Below, piece by piece: positions 38,501 through 51,262 of a stretch of 64,000 bases of DNA (positions are counted from its first letter, which is position 1; each line of letters opens with the position of its first letter). The notes below the pieces were generated by a model. That model was not told where the DNA came from and did no database searches. It saw nothing but the letters and a program-made list of their open reading frames with translations. Source of the stretch: Puffinus mauretanicus (taxonomy: Eukaryota; Chordata; Aves; Procellariiformes; Procellariidae); contig JAJKFH010001182.1 of the NCBI GenBank assembly GCA_023333565.1, positions 744,001 through 808,000 of the forward strand, in the 5' to 3' direction. Made by a program: the position numbers and the translations under genes.

Positions 38501-41500
38501 TAGGAGTTTTCTTCACTTGAAATCCAAATGAGACCCATTTTGGCTCACACCCTTGACAGTCTCTTTTATAAGCACTGCTGTCTCCTGTTCATGTGTGGGC
38601 TTAGTAAAATGCTTCCTTTGTAAGATGCACAGAGACAATATAATGCCATGAAAGACGAAGGTGTCAAAACACAAAGTTAGAGGCAATCTAATCAATGCCT
38701 CCTGATTTAGCCTTTGAAGGCTCTCTTCATTAAAACTCTTTAATTGTGAGGCTTATCTTGAGGTAGAGCTGTTACTTAATATTTTTCAGTGTCATTCTTT
38801 GGACAGTCATTTGTACCTTTTAAACGTAATTTCAATATTCATTGTTTAGTAAATTGGATGCCTTGTTAGCAATAGTGGTGGTATGAATGACTTGCATTCA
38901 AGTGATTGAAGGTAATAGTGTATAAATGCTTGGTTCTCTCCCCCTGAAGTTTAATGTGTTTTATTTCTATGTATGTCATTATGAAATATATGGTTTTCAT
39001 TATGGGTCTTTTTATGTATAGGAATGCAGGTTAGAATATTTTAAAATTATGAATAGAAAGACTTCTAGCTGAATCTTCTTGGACTTTTTAAAATCTTCAG
39101 GTTTAGTGCAAACATAAATTCTACGTAAGTGGTGAAAAATGTGAGCTCAGATTATATTATTCTAAATAAATTCTGAAAACGTATGAGATAAAAAAAGATG
39201 GCGCATAGGTGTTTTCTTCACAAATGATCATAAAGTTGGTAGTGGTTGCTAGAAAGCAACTTCTTGAAATCGGTTGAAAACAAAGTGTGTCTGAAAGCAC
39301 ATAATTTGGAAAACGCTTTTAAAAGAAATACTTACTTTCCATCTGAAAACTGCCAACATAAAAATAAATTAAAGCCTACAATACAAGTTGTCCTTTTTTT
39401 GTGAGCCAGATGATATATTTTGTTTTTAAAAAAGATGTGTATATATATAGTTTCTCTATGTGTGCGTGTGTGTGGTGAATTGTGCTGTAGTGCCATGTGT
39501 ATATGCATGTAATGCATGTATGTGCTACATCAGTAGATGCATTTTCATATTACGCTATGTGCTTGTAGTCCTATTAAAATTTTGAAAGATGTACTGGAAA
39601 ACAAACGTTGCATGTTTTTACAATCTCACAAAACCTACAGCTATTTAATGTCTGGAATATCAGGAAAGCTAAAACTATCTGATGTTTCCTCTGTAATAAT
39701 TAACAATAAAAATAATTTTAACACATAAAAAAAAGCAAAAAGATGAAGACTGTAGAAATTATTTGCAGAAATCCTTGAAAATGGAAAAAGAATTGAGGCA
39801 ACTTTGACCTGATTTTTAAATGACTAGTGTGGTGAGTACAGCTGCTGTAGCTTAGTAATTATTTGTGATAGGTTGTTTTTGAGTCCCATATGTATAGGAG
39901 CTCCAGGCCCAACTACCTCATTTGCTGGCACACAAACAGATTCTTCCAGGTGCTGAAAATTAAATTTTAATATATTATTTAAATATTAAGAGAATTACAG
40001 TTTCAGTAATTTTACTGCTACAGCTGGAGTGCAAAGTGTGCCTATACACTGTAGAGGTTGTTGCATAGTCTACTAGAATGAAAATTCCCATTAGCTTTAC
40101 GTACTTTCAAGGAAGTAAAGGTTTGATGTAAAGATAAAAATATGTATTTGTTATACAGTGTATTTTAAAAATATTGTGTGGATCTTGACCTATTTATAGA
40201 CTAAGATTTTAAAATGTTACATTGCAAGTTATATGAATTCACATGATCAAATGGATAAAAGTTAAGAAATAGTAAGGAAAAACTTAGTTAGTCCCCTGTG
40301 CTGAGGGCTTGAGTAAGACAACAGTTCCAAAAAGCTGTTAAGCAGATGGTTAACCTAAAACATGTATTTAATTACGGTGATACCAAGTTAATGTATTTTC
40401 TGGATTACAGTTCAGGCATGTAACTTTAGTGCATTTAATCACATGGAAAAAGTGTGTAGCTGAATTGAGGATCTCAACCCTTCAGGGTTTAAGAGAAATA
40501 TTTGGAGCTAACTGACTGGCTTGCTTATACCAATTTTTTACTGTAAGAAAATTAGGAAAGTTATTATTAGGTAAGTTGTAGGAAGGTATAATTGTGCTGA
40601 ACTGAAAATACCATACAATGAAATATATTTTTAATTCCAAGAATTTTTTGTGATGCCCATCCCTTCTGTTTCGTCATTTCAGGATACTTTTAACTATTCT
40701 TGGAATGAGCAGCAACATCCAAGTTCAAATGTGGGTTAAGCAGACTTGGAATGCACTTCTGAGGTTTTTTTCCTGTTTTGAAACATTATAACTGAATGTA
40801 AATGTGTCCTGAAAAAAACACTGCTATTCTACCCAGATTAGCAGTTAAGGGGCTGACCATCTAAGAATAGTATCTCCTGTAGTTATGTGGTCTTCTAATA
40901 AATATTACAATCCAGAATCTTTTTAATATGACATCAAATAATTCGTTAATTAATTTATTGATTTTCACTATGCATCAGTAGAAATCAGTGGCTCATTGGA
41001 ATAACTTCAGCCTTGCACAATATTCTGTCTTACTCAGTGAACTTTTATTTTCACTTTTTAAAACTTGTCCTGTTTAAAAGGGCCTTAAACAGGACTGTGT
41101 TGTCAGCAGTCTGCTCTCAGTGTCATTTAATTTCTTTCCTAACTGTGTGAATTCTGAAAGGTTGTTTAGGTGAAATTAATTCAGTTATGGATTTAAGTTC
41201 TCCACTGATTACTCTTTGTAAAGGGAAATTCTTTCCATCTGTTTTGATTATAGTACTGAATATTGATTGGGATTCATTTTAATAGTGAATGGATCTTTTA
41301 TTCCATTGTAACAAGATCATCACCCCAGCTCTTGTCCAAAGTCCGTCTCACTAAATCCATTAATCTTTGGATTAAATGATTTTTCTGAAAATAGGATAAG
41401 CTGTGTAGTCTTATTACAAGGTCGTGCTTAAGGCAAAAGTTATAGCAACTTTTAAAACACATTCTAATCTTCACAAAATCATTTTGGAAAGAAGTAAATT

Positions 41501-42259
41501 ACAGTGCTTTTATCTTAATTATGTGGTTGTATTTCAGGATGAATAGTTCACAGTTCCTATTACAGTATATCTTCTCCTATTTTTAATAGTTACGGAATTT
41601 CTTTAGTTGGAAAGTTCAAGATGGAACTGATTACAACAAACACCAATATAAAATTAGAGAAATTAAGTCCAGAAAACAGAATCATCACCACGTCTTATAA
41701 TCTTTTACTATCTATGAATCTAAATTTCTCCATCTATCCAGTGCCTTACATTTTTTTCAAAGCATCCGATCCCATGTTGTATACATGCTGGTTTTATTTT
41801 GACTTTTACTATGATTTAAATGTTTTTATATCTGCTAAATTAAAATAAAATTTTTTGATTTATAAATAGCCTTAATTGGTTAAGCTTCCACATATTTTGT
41901 GCAGGTTACACATTGATTGCATTGATGCAGAATCAGACCCTAATCTTCCATCCTATTTGAAATACCTTTCAAGCATAATGAACTATTGCTGTTAATAGTT
42001 AGCATAATTTATTTTTGAACACTTCTTTTGACTGCCGAAAGGTATTTCTTCCCCTGTTGAGAGATTTCTTTTCTTGTAAAGGAGGAGCATGTGATTCAGA
42101 CTTACAAAATACGTATACAGTCCTATATTCATGAAATAAATTATGACTTCATGTTCCTTTTCAGATCCAGTCTCATGTGCTAATAATGTTACTGTTGGTT
42201 TTGTACCATGACAAGATAAATTTACCTGATTTCAAAATTAGATTGTTAAGGACTGTGAT
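32596..42259. other. No gene seen; AT-rich desert
   Basis: About 9.7 kb with no recognised gene or element. It contains an AAAT microsatellite near 35741, GT-rich stretches near 36912 and 39460, a G-rich run (GCGGGGGGAGGGGG) at about 38109 and TA-rich runs. Open frames are short and unremarkable. Confidence 0.5.
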
Positions 42260-42600
42260 GGTATGTTTATAACGAGGCTTGAGGGGATATGGAGCCCTTT
42301 GCATTGCCTGGTGGGATGTGTGCCCCAGTCCTGTGACACACAAGTCCGCACATGTCTCCGGTCAACGTCAAGGCTGCCTCCAGCCTAGTGATGGCTCTGA
42401 TCGTTACCCAATCAGATGGCTATTTTATGAACGCTACTAATGAAGTTAAAATAAATTACATTTTCTCTTGCACGTTGTTAACTATTATTAATGTTTACCT
42501 TGACCCGAAATGAGTTGTCTTACTGGGTTCTCTCTGATAAGTGATGCTGGGAAAGGTAGCCACATCAGCTGTTGCCTCACGCTGCTTGTGGTTGTGCAAT
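42260..42600. promoter_or_regulatory. Candidate conserved non-coding element
   Basis: A block of balanced composition in AT-rich surroundings. It contains CCAATCAG at 42408-42415 (CCAAT-box-like), GTTAACTATTATTAAT at 42477-42492 and the forkhead-type TGTTTAC at 42492-42498. It is called a candidate regulatory element only on motif density and complexity. Confidence 0.3.
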
Positions 42601-43156
42601 ATATTTTTTTTGCTGAGATAAAGCAACTTCTATTTTATTAAAAATACAGAATCTATAATTCAAAACTATCAACAAACTAGGTATTTCTATGTATAGAAGT
42701 AAAAAACATAAAATTGACCATGATCAAAAGTATAATGCTAGAAATTTCTAAAACAAGCATCACTTTCTTAAATTGAAACAAAGTGATTTGTAATGTTATT
42801 TATGTCTCTTTTTAAGGCAATAAAATAAAAAATAGCTATGTTAGGAATCTGTCTTAAGAACTGAAAATGCATTATCTGAAGCAAATCCAGACCCTAATTT
42901 TGTAATCTCACCATTAGAAGAAAACAAACTGGTAAAGCAGAATGCTTTGCTCTTAAATGGACTTTCCCAATGGCCTGGGAGTTTGTTTTCCCTTGATTTA
43001 ATAGGAGACATTCCCAGACTGAAAGTGTGAGTCTAATGAAGACAATGACAAAATGTAATTCCTCTCGGGTGACAAAGTATTATTGAATTTTTTTTTCTTT
43101 TCTTTTCACATTTGAAGTATTTTAAGAATTGTCTTTGAAACGGTAGTACACATTTT
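42601..43156. other. No gene seen
   Basis: AT-rich sequence with nothing recognised. Confidence 0.5.
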
Positions 43157-43206
43157 AAATGTACAAAATTCCTTACATGTGAAATGTACAAAATTCTTTA
43201 CATGTG
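43157..43206. repeat. 25-bp tandem duplication
   Basis: Two adjacent 25-base copies run from AAATGTACAAAATTC to TTACATGTG. They differ at one base (C in the first, T in the second). The near identity suggests a recent duplication. Confidence 0.9.
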
Positions 43207-44394
43207 AAATAAGCAGAGGAGGGAAGAGTGACAATTCAGAAAATACAGGAAGTATTTTTTTTGCTTGCTTTCTCTTCCCGATAAGCAGCATCTTGAGAAC
43301 ATAAATCCATACATAAGGCTCACAATTAATATAGTGGATAGAGGTTTTTTAAGTTTTTCTTCACCACGTTGTGATTTGTTCTGTGTGATTATGACCCTGA
43401 GACTTCTTCCCTTTACGACAACTGCAGATATACGGTAGATTTCAAGTGAAGTACTTAAAACATAACCTCATTTCTCAGGGAATTGTCAAATTTTAGCATT
43501 TAACTGTGAATTTTCCTGAACGCTGAGATATAAAGGATTGACCCCTCAAGATGGAACAAGTCTAATTGGAAGTAGCATAAAAGATGATAATATCAATGGG
43601 TTTCAATGTAGTATAATTATATGTTGAAGCAGAACCCTGAAACTCTATTACTGCACATTGACAGGCACTATCTTAAAAGCCAAAGTCAGGAAGCTAATTT
43701 CCAGGGAAAATAATAGTAGACAGATTAATACAAAATATGTATTTAATTACAAACCGTCATGGCCTAATCATCAGAAGCCCTTTTTTTTTTTCTTTTTTTC
43801 TTTCTTTTTTTTTAAACTGTTAGGTATTTTTATTGTTTCCTTGTATTTCAAATGAGATTTAGTAAGAGCTAAAATCCTGGCATTCTCGGATTGTGAGGAC
43901 CTACAAAACTTATGTTCAACATCTCTCCTTTTTTCATGCTCAGTAATTAAAAATGGCTATGGGCATTTTTCATCCTTTGAGATTTACCAACTGCTATAGC
44001 ATTTGTAAAATGATTTCTTCACCTGCTTTTACATGGAATAACCAAATATCAGAGCAGCTTGAAGTACTTAAAAAAAAGTTTACCTCTAGGCTTCTCATCT
44101 TCAGCACATAGGCGGCTATATCGCTATTCCAGCATTCAATTAATTTTGAAATCCTAAGAACAAAAGTCATTAATAAGTCTTTTGTCATGGATAAAAGAAG
44201 AGAGATTCCTTTTTAGTATTTGTATGTCATCATGCCAGGCCTAGAAAATTAGCCTAATTTATTATTTAAAACACTGGTGGGATTCCTAATTGCATTCATC
44301 ATTAGATATGACACGTTTAGAACTGAGAACCATATCCAGTGAGAATTTTCCAGTTTGAATTTTGAAATAAAAATATTTTTCAAGAGATCCCTAG
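43207..44394. other. No gene seen
   Basis: AT-rich sequence with a pyrimidine-rich T/C run at about 43780-43813. Nothing else is recognised. Confidence 0.5.
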
Positions 44395-44560
44395 CTATCG
44401 CTTGTTACTATGGCAACAGCCCTATTTGTCTGAGAGCTCTGCCCGCTGCCAATGGGAGCGCGAGCAGCGTCAACTAAACATACGAATACATCAAAGACAA
44501 ATTCATATGCTCAATCTGATCAGCTCAATTAATGTAAGAACAGAAGCTGAAGGGGGTTAA
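44395..44560. promoter_or_regulatory. Candidate enhancer or promoter with RFX X-box and CCAAT box
   Basis: GTTACTATGGCAAC at 44404-44417 is a full palindromic X-box, the site bound by RFX factors. GCCAATGGG with CCAAT at 44449-44453 follows 31 bases later on the same face of a locally GC-richer stretch. AT-rich homeobox-like motifs (CAATTAATG, TTCATATGC) lie just downstream. An X-box near an NF-Y type CCAAT box is a known regulatory arrangement. No first exon or open frame follows on either strand that I can recognise, so an enhancer or a non-coding RNA promoter is as likely as a gene promoter. Confidence 0.45.
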
Positions 44561-45309
44561 AAGAGGGCATCCATTCAGGATAGATGAAGCCTCTTTTAGC
44601 AGAATATATACGCCGGCCTTTTGGGGGAGGAATTTAGCACACTGTCAAAAACATTATCAGAAAAGGAAAGTACTAGGCCTCCTACACCTAACAGATATGA
44701 AGCTGTCAGACAAAGAATAGCACTATTCATTAAATGACACTTATTTTCTCCCACTTTACAAGAATACAGTGAACAAAACAAGCAGGGGAGCAGCTGAGAG
44801 AGACACTTTTTTCTTTTCCTGGTGATGACAGACATGCAGCAATTATGGTGATAACTAAGGAATACTAAACAAGAAGCCAGGCTCCATTCTGTTTATCACC
44901 TAAAATTTTATGTTACTAAATTTGCATGCGACTCTTGTTTTGTTTTATTATTTATGTCTAGGACAAATTAGATCCTTTTTGTTTTTAACATGGTGCTTTC
45001 AGATTGGTGAAGAATGCCGCTAAACTGTACGCATTCTCCCGTTTTTCTTGTTAAATGGCCATATCAAGTTGAAGTGCCTTTGAAGTGAGAGAGTTTCAAA
45101 GCACAACAAAACTGCTGTTACCAGTGGGGGGAAGAAGGAGCATTAGTGTAATGGCAGGTATTGTGTACTGTTTCTGCCATACATAACTTAGAAGGCAGCT
45201 AGTGAAAATCTCTGCGAATTCTCACCTTGACTTGCAGAATGCGGTAGGACTTTGTTACGTGTTTTTAGCTTCGTTATTTACACGGTCCTATGAAGTTTGT
45301 AGGTGTTGC
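44561..45309. other. No gene seen; possibly conserved
   Basis: Moderately complex sequence continuing from the X-box block, with no exon recognised. Confidence 0.35.
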
Positions 45310-45720
45310 ATAAGTTAGTTTGTTTTATAGCAGATGGAAGTGAGCGGGAAGTCCCGCAAGGCTACTAGCTTTTAAGAATCTTACACTTAAGCCATGATGA
45401 TCTGATTTAAGGCCTATTATCAATAGTCTGCTACTTTTATCTGCATGATCATGGCCTGATTGATACTGACTTCGTAGCCATGTACTCCATAATACGCTGT
45501 CAGGCAATGCTGACAGCTGCAATGAAAGAACAATAAATGTGGGGCAGCAGTAATGTAAAGGTCCAGCCAGGCTGTATGAAAACTGATAGCTGCGATATTG
45601 GCTCCTATGTTACCACATATACCAGCCCCGTCGAGAATTTCTTGGTGAGTGAATTAAAATGGTCTCCTGATACACAGCGAGAGGGCAGGGAGAAGGCCTT
45701 CGCTGAAAAAACCTGCAGAT
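45310..45720. promoter_or_regulatory. Candidate conserved non-coding element with inverted MEIS/TGIF-type sites
   Basis: A balanced-composition block. GCTGTCAG at 45496-45503 and CTGACAGC at 45510-45517 form a perfect 8-bp inverted repeat with six bases between. Each arm carries the TGACAG core used by MEIS/TGIF homeodomain proteins. CCTGATTGAT, a PBX-like motif, lies about 40 bases upstream. No splice-site-bounded coding frame is evident. Confidence 0.35.
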
Positions 45721-45833
45721 TGCTAAATCCCTGCATTAAAGTCGATGGGTAGACATAAATTTACTTCAAAAAAATGAAGAAATGTTCCTCTTCTGAAAAA
45801 TGGATGCACAAAAATTGCCATAGGTATTTGTAA

Positions 45834-45875
45834 GTACATAATATGACTACATAATATGTAGTACATAATATGACT
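45834..45875. repeat. Three imperfect tandem copies of a TACATAATATG unit
   Basis: TACATAATATG occurs three times in 42 bases (the middle copy begins CTACATAATATG and overlaps a GTAG linker). It is a short, AT-rich tandem array. Confidence 0.7.
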
Positions 45876-48800
45876 GAATTTAATGTGATAGTTTAAACTT
45901 GTTGATAGGACATCTTTTTCTAGTACTCCAGCTAAGTTTTTGAGCAACCTTTTGATTTTCATTTATTTTTACATGTGTTAATTATAATGCAGGAAGAAAT
46001 TTGCAGTTTACAATGTAATTAAATTAAAACTCCCTAATCTTAACACCTATTACTCTAAGACAAATCATAATGACTTGAACTGGGCCTTGATTTCAGCTAA
46101 GGCCTGTGGCATACTGAATTCAGTGCTTTTTTGTTTCATGTTGTGGACTTATGTAGATGTGTGTCCACTACTAAACTAAAGAAACTAGTAAAATGAAAAT
46201 AAAGCAACCAGTATCTAAGTTCATAATAGAATATTATGTTCCTGTGTCTTTGGTTTGTAGCATTTTTGTGGTGTCAAACACTTAGAGAAACTGTAGGCCA
46301 AACAACAACATCTAGCTTGTAAAGACACTAGAAAAGTGTGTTATCTTGCATTCTCTACCCTCCTTACCAAATAAATAAATAACACTCAGGTGTCAAAAAC
46401 AAAATATAAATACAAGTACTTCCATTTTGTTGATTATTTTATTGTTTAAGAACATATAGAAACAATGAGGCCTCAATCAAGTTCAAATCCCAGTTTTGTG
46501 AAAGATAAAAACCAGGTACCTTGCCTCAAAGACATGATGGTTCCTGTTACAAATAGGTATTGTGATAAGAAATATGTAAGAGCACTACAGTCCTTCAGAG
46601 ATATGTTTAGTTATTTTAATATCTTTTTGCTCTAGTTGGGCTCAGAAAAGCATTACTTTTAATAAAAATTAAAGAGTTTATAATTTCATGGTAAAAATGC
46701 TAATAGATCTGTCCATCTTTGAAAGAAAAAAAGCTTAGTTCATGTGCTGTCGTTTAAATCTTTCCTAATCTTGATACAATATATTGAATCAACGTTCCTT
46801 TTACTCATGTTGAGATGGAGGTCTTTCTACGTGTTTATGTGCAGTAAACTCAGAGGATTTCAGAGAGCCCTAGCCAACCTGCACTAACTCCTTGCATGAC
46901 CACGTCTAGTTTGCTGCTTGCTCTAGCCATCCCATGTTTAGTATGCACTGCGGACAATGTGCATATTTGATGTTAGTGTGGGACAGTTCGTGTGCTATTA
47001 CCCACGTCTTGGGTTTACGACACACTGCTTTCTAGCGTAGAGAAAGTCAAAGTTTGTAACTTTATGGAAATCTTTATAAACATCGTAAAGCACAGGGCTT
47101 ACAGTATAATGGTATATAGTATTTACATACTCCTGGTGATGTGTAAAGATGTTTTATATGAGAATATGCAAGAAGTCCAAAGGAAGAATTAGAAAGTAGA
47201 GTAGTTCCAACACTACGTACAAATACGTAATCTGCTGACCAATGAAACCATAAGGCCAACTCCCTCTATCCTTAATCATGAAATTGGGTTCTTTGTCTAT
47301 AGTGTGATTAGTTGAATAAGGAAGGCAAATGAAATGATTTGACTTAAATGCTGCAATGGTGGTCTTTCTTGTACATTTGGATAATCAGTATGCAGCATTC
47401 AAGTTTCTAAAACAATAAGCTGCTTTTATATTACTGTCATTTGGAAAAGCATATGCTCCTACTAGCTCTTTCCTTTTCTGTAGGTATGGGTTAGAATGTC
47501 TAAACTTGATAATTTTAAAAAATTATTTAAAAAGGAAAAAAAACCTAGTTCTAGGCTGATACCTTGCACAATATGCCAGGAATCAGCCTGAAGCAAATTT
47601 TAACATTCACATTATAACCCTCTGAAAGTAGGGATGTATAATGGGAACACTGACAGACCCTGAATGACACTTACGTTGACAGACAGTAGCACCACTAGGC
47701 ACCCATAATTAGATCTTTTGTGTGCTTGCAGTTAGCTAAAAAATGCTCCCTAGTTTATTAGAAAAACTATTTCAAAATTAATCATCAAAAGGTAAGTTGT
47801 GTACTAATGATGGAAATAAAAAGGAATGTAAAAATTATGTTCATAGTTTTGAATTCATTATGATGACGTCTGTTAGGTTTTCATTTAAAGACACCCCATT
47901 GACTAAAGGCTCCATTCAAAGATATCCATCTGACACAACTCATCAATATAATGAATTTACGTTTTGGAACATGGGCTTTAGTTTTTTCTTGAATAGATGA
48001 TACTCAGTTTAGGTTATTGTGGAGTTTATTAGACACTGTACCAAATAGCTTACTAAGATACATGTGTGTATCTAGCTTTTGCATAAGTTTTTATGATAGT
48101 TTTGGCTTCTTTGAATTCCTGAATATTTTCAAATTTGCAGAGGTTTGCAATGAAATGCATGTGAGTAGAACTGTGAGCTGAGGTATTTTGTACATAGTAG
48201 TTGCACTACTAATCTGTAATGCTCTTGTATTCTTAAAAATACAAAAGCTTCTGTAATATGTTTATTAATTTTAATTACTCGTATTCTAGAAGAAAAATTC
48301 AGGCTGTGATCATCTGCATTTGGACAGGAGCAAGAAACAAATTTTCTAATTTTTCTATTTAGCTGGTTATTTTTTGTAGTGTTCCCTATAACACAGAGAA
48401 ACTCAGAATGTTATCTGAAAATCACAATTCAAAGCAGAAGGCAATGTTTTGAATTTCTGTGGTGGGCACAAGAAATAAAGTAAATATTTGGTTTTGTAGG
48501 GTGATAAAAATTACTAGTAGGCCAAGAAAGTAGTTTGTTACATATAAGATATAATGACATAAACTTATTGCACACTGGAGGTCACCCTTGCTACTCCAAA
48601 TTTTTTAATGTTTTTGTAAAAAAAAAAAAAAAAGAAAGCAGCCGGTGTATCTTTTAATATGCACACTGAGCTTTTTAAAATACTTCAAGCAACAAAACAA
48701 TTATATGTTTGGAATTGTGTTAATTCTTTAATTGGTTAACCAGTATACAGTTTAGGTATAGACCTTTGGAAAAACTTTTTGGTGCGTGTGTTTAGATAAA

Positions 48801-51096
48801 GTCCCACGAGGATTCTGTAGCCTGCATTGAAACCTCTGCTACTGGCAATTGCTTTTATCACTCCAGGAAAGCTAGTTTAAACCTGGTTCTAGGACATCTA
48901 GCTAAATTGCCATTACTTTGGTAGATTACCATGAGGACCTACCCATAGCTGTATAGAAGTATTAAATTACCATCAAAATAACTGTTATGTCCTTAGATAG
49001 GTACAATTAAATGTTTTATTCAGTTGATGAGCAAAGTGCAAGTTTTACTGTTGATTAGCATAAGAACAGAGCTGAAAGGTCTTGAGAAAGACTGTCCACT
49101 GTAGCCATAGGAGTCTCAAAGGAGAAGTTTAAAATTAAATCAATATGTCCTCATATTTTCAGTCTTTTCCATGTCAGAAATCCTTCTGATAGATCAGAAT
49201 GCAAATGGTATGTTCTCCAGGTTACAGCCTAGCAAGGTCTTAAACTGAGAACCTGCATTCTACAGGAGTTGAACAAAAAAAATTAAAGCAAAATATTCTC
49301 TTTCTCAGTCATATGAGATATGGGTTTATCACTCACGGAAAAATCTGAAATCATGGAAAGTCCAGCTTACTCATTTCTAACAAATCTAATACAAATATTT
49401 GCTGCTACAACACTGTGTAGTTCCTTCCATTAGAGGAGATATAACTTAACGAATACTAATTGACAAAGCCCTGTAAAACTTTGTGAAATTCTTTGGACCT
49501 GTATGGCAAGTGTTTTCACTTTAGTAAGTGAGACACACAAATTCAGACTAAGACAAAGTCAGATTCCTGCACGATCTGACTGTGCAACCTGTTAGCTGAA
49601 AGTATATAGTGCAACATAGGAAAACCTGCCTGGCCATACAACGTCGGAGCTGCTTTACTGAATCAGTACTCGAGTGCTTGGTACCAATATCTTGTCTCTA
49701 ACACTATCGCATTCCCAGTGACTTCAGAGGAAGCTGTGATAGATTTTCTAATAAACTGCCTGTGATCTAACCATTGCGACGTTCAGGATTATGACCCATG
49801 TTTTGAAGCTTACTGGCCTGTGCTTGTGACCAGGAGTAATTGACTTTCTTCAGGGAGCCATCTATGGCTCTCCAAGTTTTATGTTTTCATACTTGAAATT
49901 AATTTGTCAGGGAAAAATGTTTGTCATAATAAAAGATATATTGGAAGTGTATTGCTTTTATATTGGAAAATATACTTTACTGGAAAGTCTTGTGATTTTT
50001 AAACAGAACCATCTAAGTTTTGGTTTCTTAGTTATGAAGTAGGGACACAGTTGCCTTGCATTCCCATAAATGTCAGGGGTTGGATGCACCCAAAGAATTA
50101 GCTGCTTCTTTCCTGCCCTAGCAATTTAGCAGCTGTGTAGCACCATTCCTCTCCAGGGTTTTTAAGCCTCAGAGAGAGCAGATGATAGTCTCTACTGACT
50201 TTTCCTGAGTCTCTGGGAGGGCTAGCCAAGAACAAAATATTCCCTGCTCCCCTCTCACATCCAAACCCATAAAAGGTCTTTTCTCTTGCTTTTCAGAAAG
50301 AGCAGAAAACTAGCATTCTACCAGTACCACCAGTTAGTATTCTCTGGACTGCAATCCAAATTTGAAAAAATACTTGCCCACAAAGAACTTCTAGTGTAAA
50401 CAAAGCATGTCTTGTCAATTAATCTACAATAAAGGCAGTCATTTGTCTTTCCTAGCACATGGTAGCTCAGGATCCTGTGGACTTTCCAGCTGGAGATACT
50501 TAATCAGTCAACACCTGTCATCCAGACTTTTCATGCTGCTCCACATGATGCTTCCACTTTGCAACAGAGTCTGTGTGAAGGGATGTGTAGGAGCTGAATA
50601 TCCCAGTTCTGTGTTCTTCCATAGTGCTGGATGAATCCTAGATGGGGTCTTACTGACTACCTTCACTGGGAAGGCCAAATAGAGAGAAATAGGCCAAGGG
50701 TTCCAGATAGACCCAAAGTATTGATTTGCTCTTTATTTGAAACAACTGAAGCCACTACTTCAAACCATTCTGCCTAAAAATATATGTAGGAGTGCAGAAC
50801 CTAAAGGGTTATTTTCTCATACATTGGGTGATTATTATAGCAGTAGAGGTCTCCCTGATAACCATTGCCCTCTGCTATGTATTTCAAACTGTATTTCTTA
50901 CATTACTTACCAGAATGCAATTTCTGATACATCATCCTATTTCTTATAGTTTCTGAAGGAATTATTTGAAAGTTTGAGTTGTGTTTTCTCATCAAAGTGC
51001 TTTTCTCTACCAAATTCAGGTGGTGTTTTACTACATAGTTAATGTTGGTACTTACAGGGAGCAGTGCTAAACTGTGAAGATCTGGCTTGTGTATTA
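45876..51096. other. No gene seen
   Basis: About 5.2 kb of AT-rich sequence. It has an AAAT microsatellite near 46372 and an A-run of about 15 at 48619. Open frames at 50407-50634 and 50737-50949 show no domain. Confidence 0.5.
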
Positions 51097-51262
51097 GAAT
51101 CATAGAATCATAGAATCCTTTAGGTTGGAAAAGACCCTTAAGATCATTGAGTCCAACCATTAACCTAACACTGCCAGGTCCACCACTAAGCACCACATCT
51201 ACAGGTCTTTTCAGTACTTCCAGGGATGCTGACCCAAGCACTTCCCTTAGTAGCAAATCTGA
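51097..51262 (-). mobile_element. CR1 LINE 3' end fragment
   Basis: A 5'-truncated CR1 copy on the minus strand. Read on the + strand it begins with AATCATAGAATCATAGAATC, the reverse complement of the CR1 terminal repeat. It continues with TTTAGGTTGGAAAAGACC, GAGTCCAACCATTAACC and CAGGGATG, all standard CR1 3' UTR landmarks. The 117-codon minus open frame at 50903-51256 runs through it and is an artefact. Confidence 0.95.

Noticed and set aside
50903..51256. 117-codon minus-strand frame
   Set aside because: About half is translation of a CR1 3' untranslated region, a common false gene.
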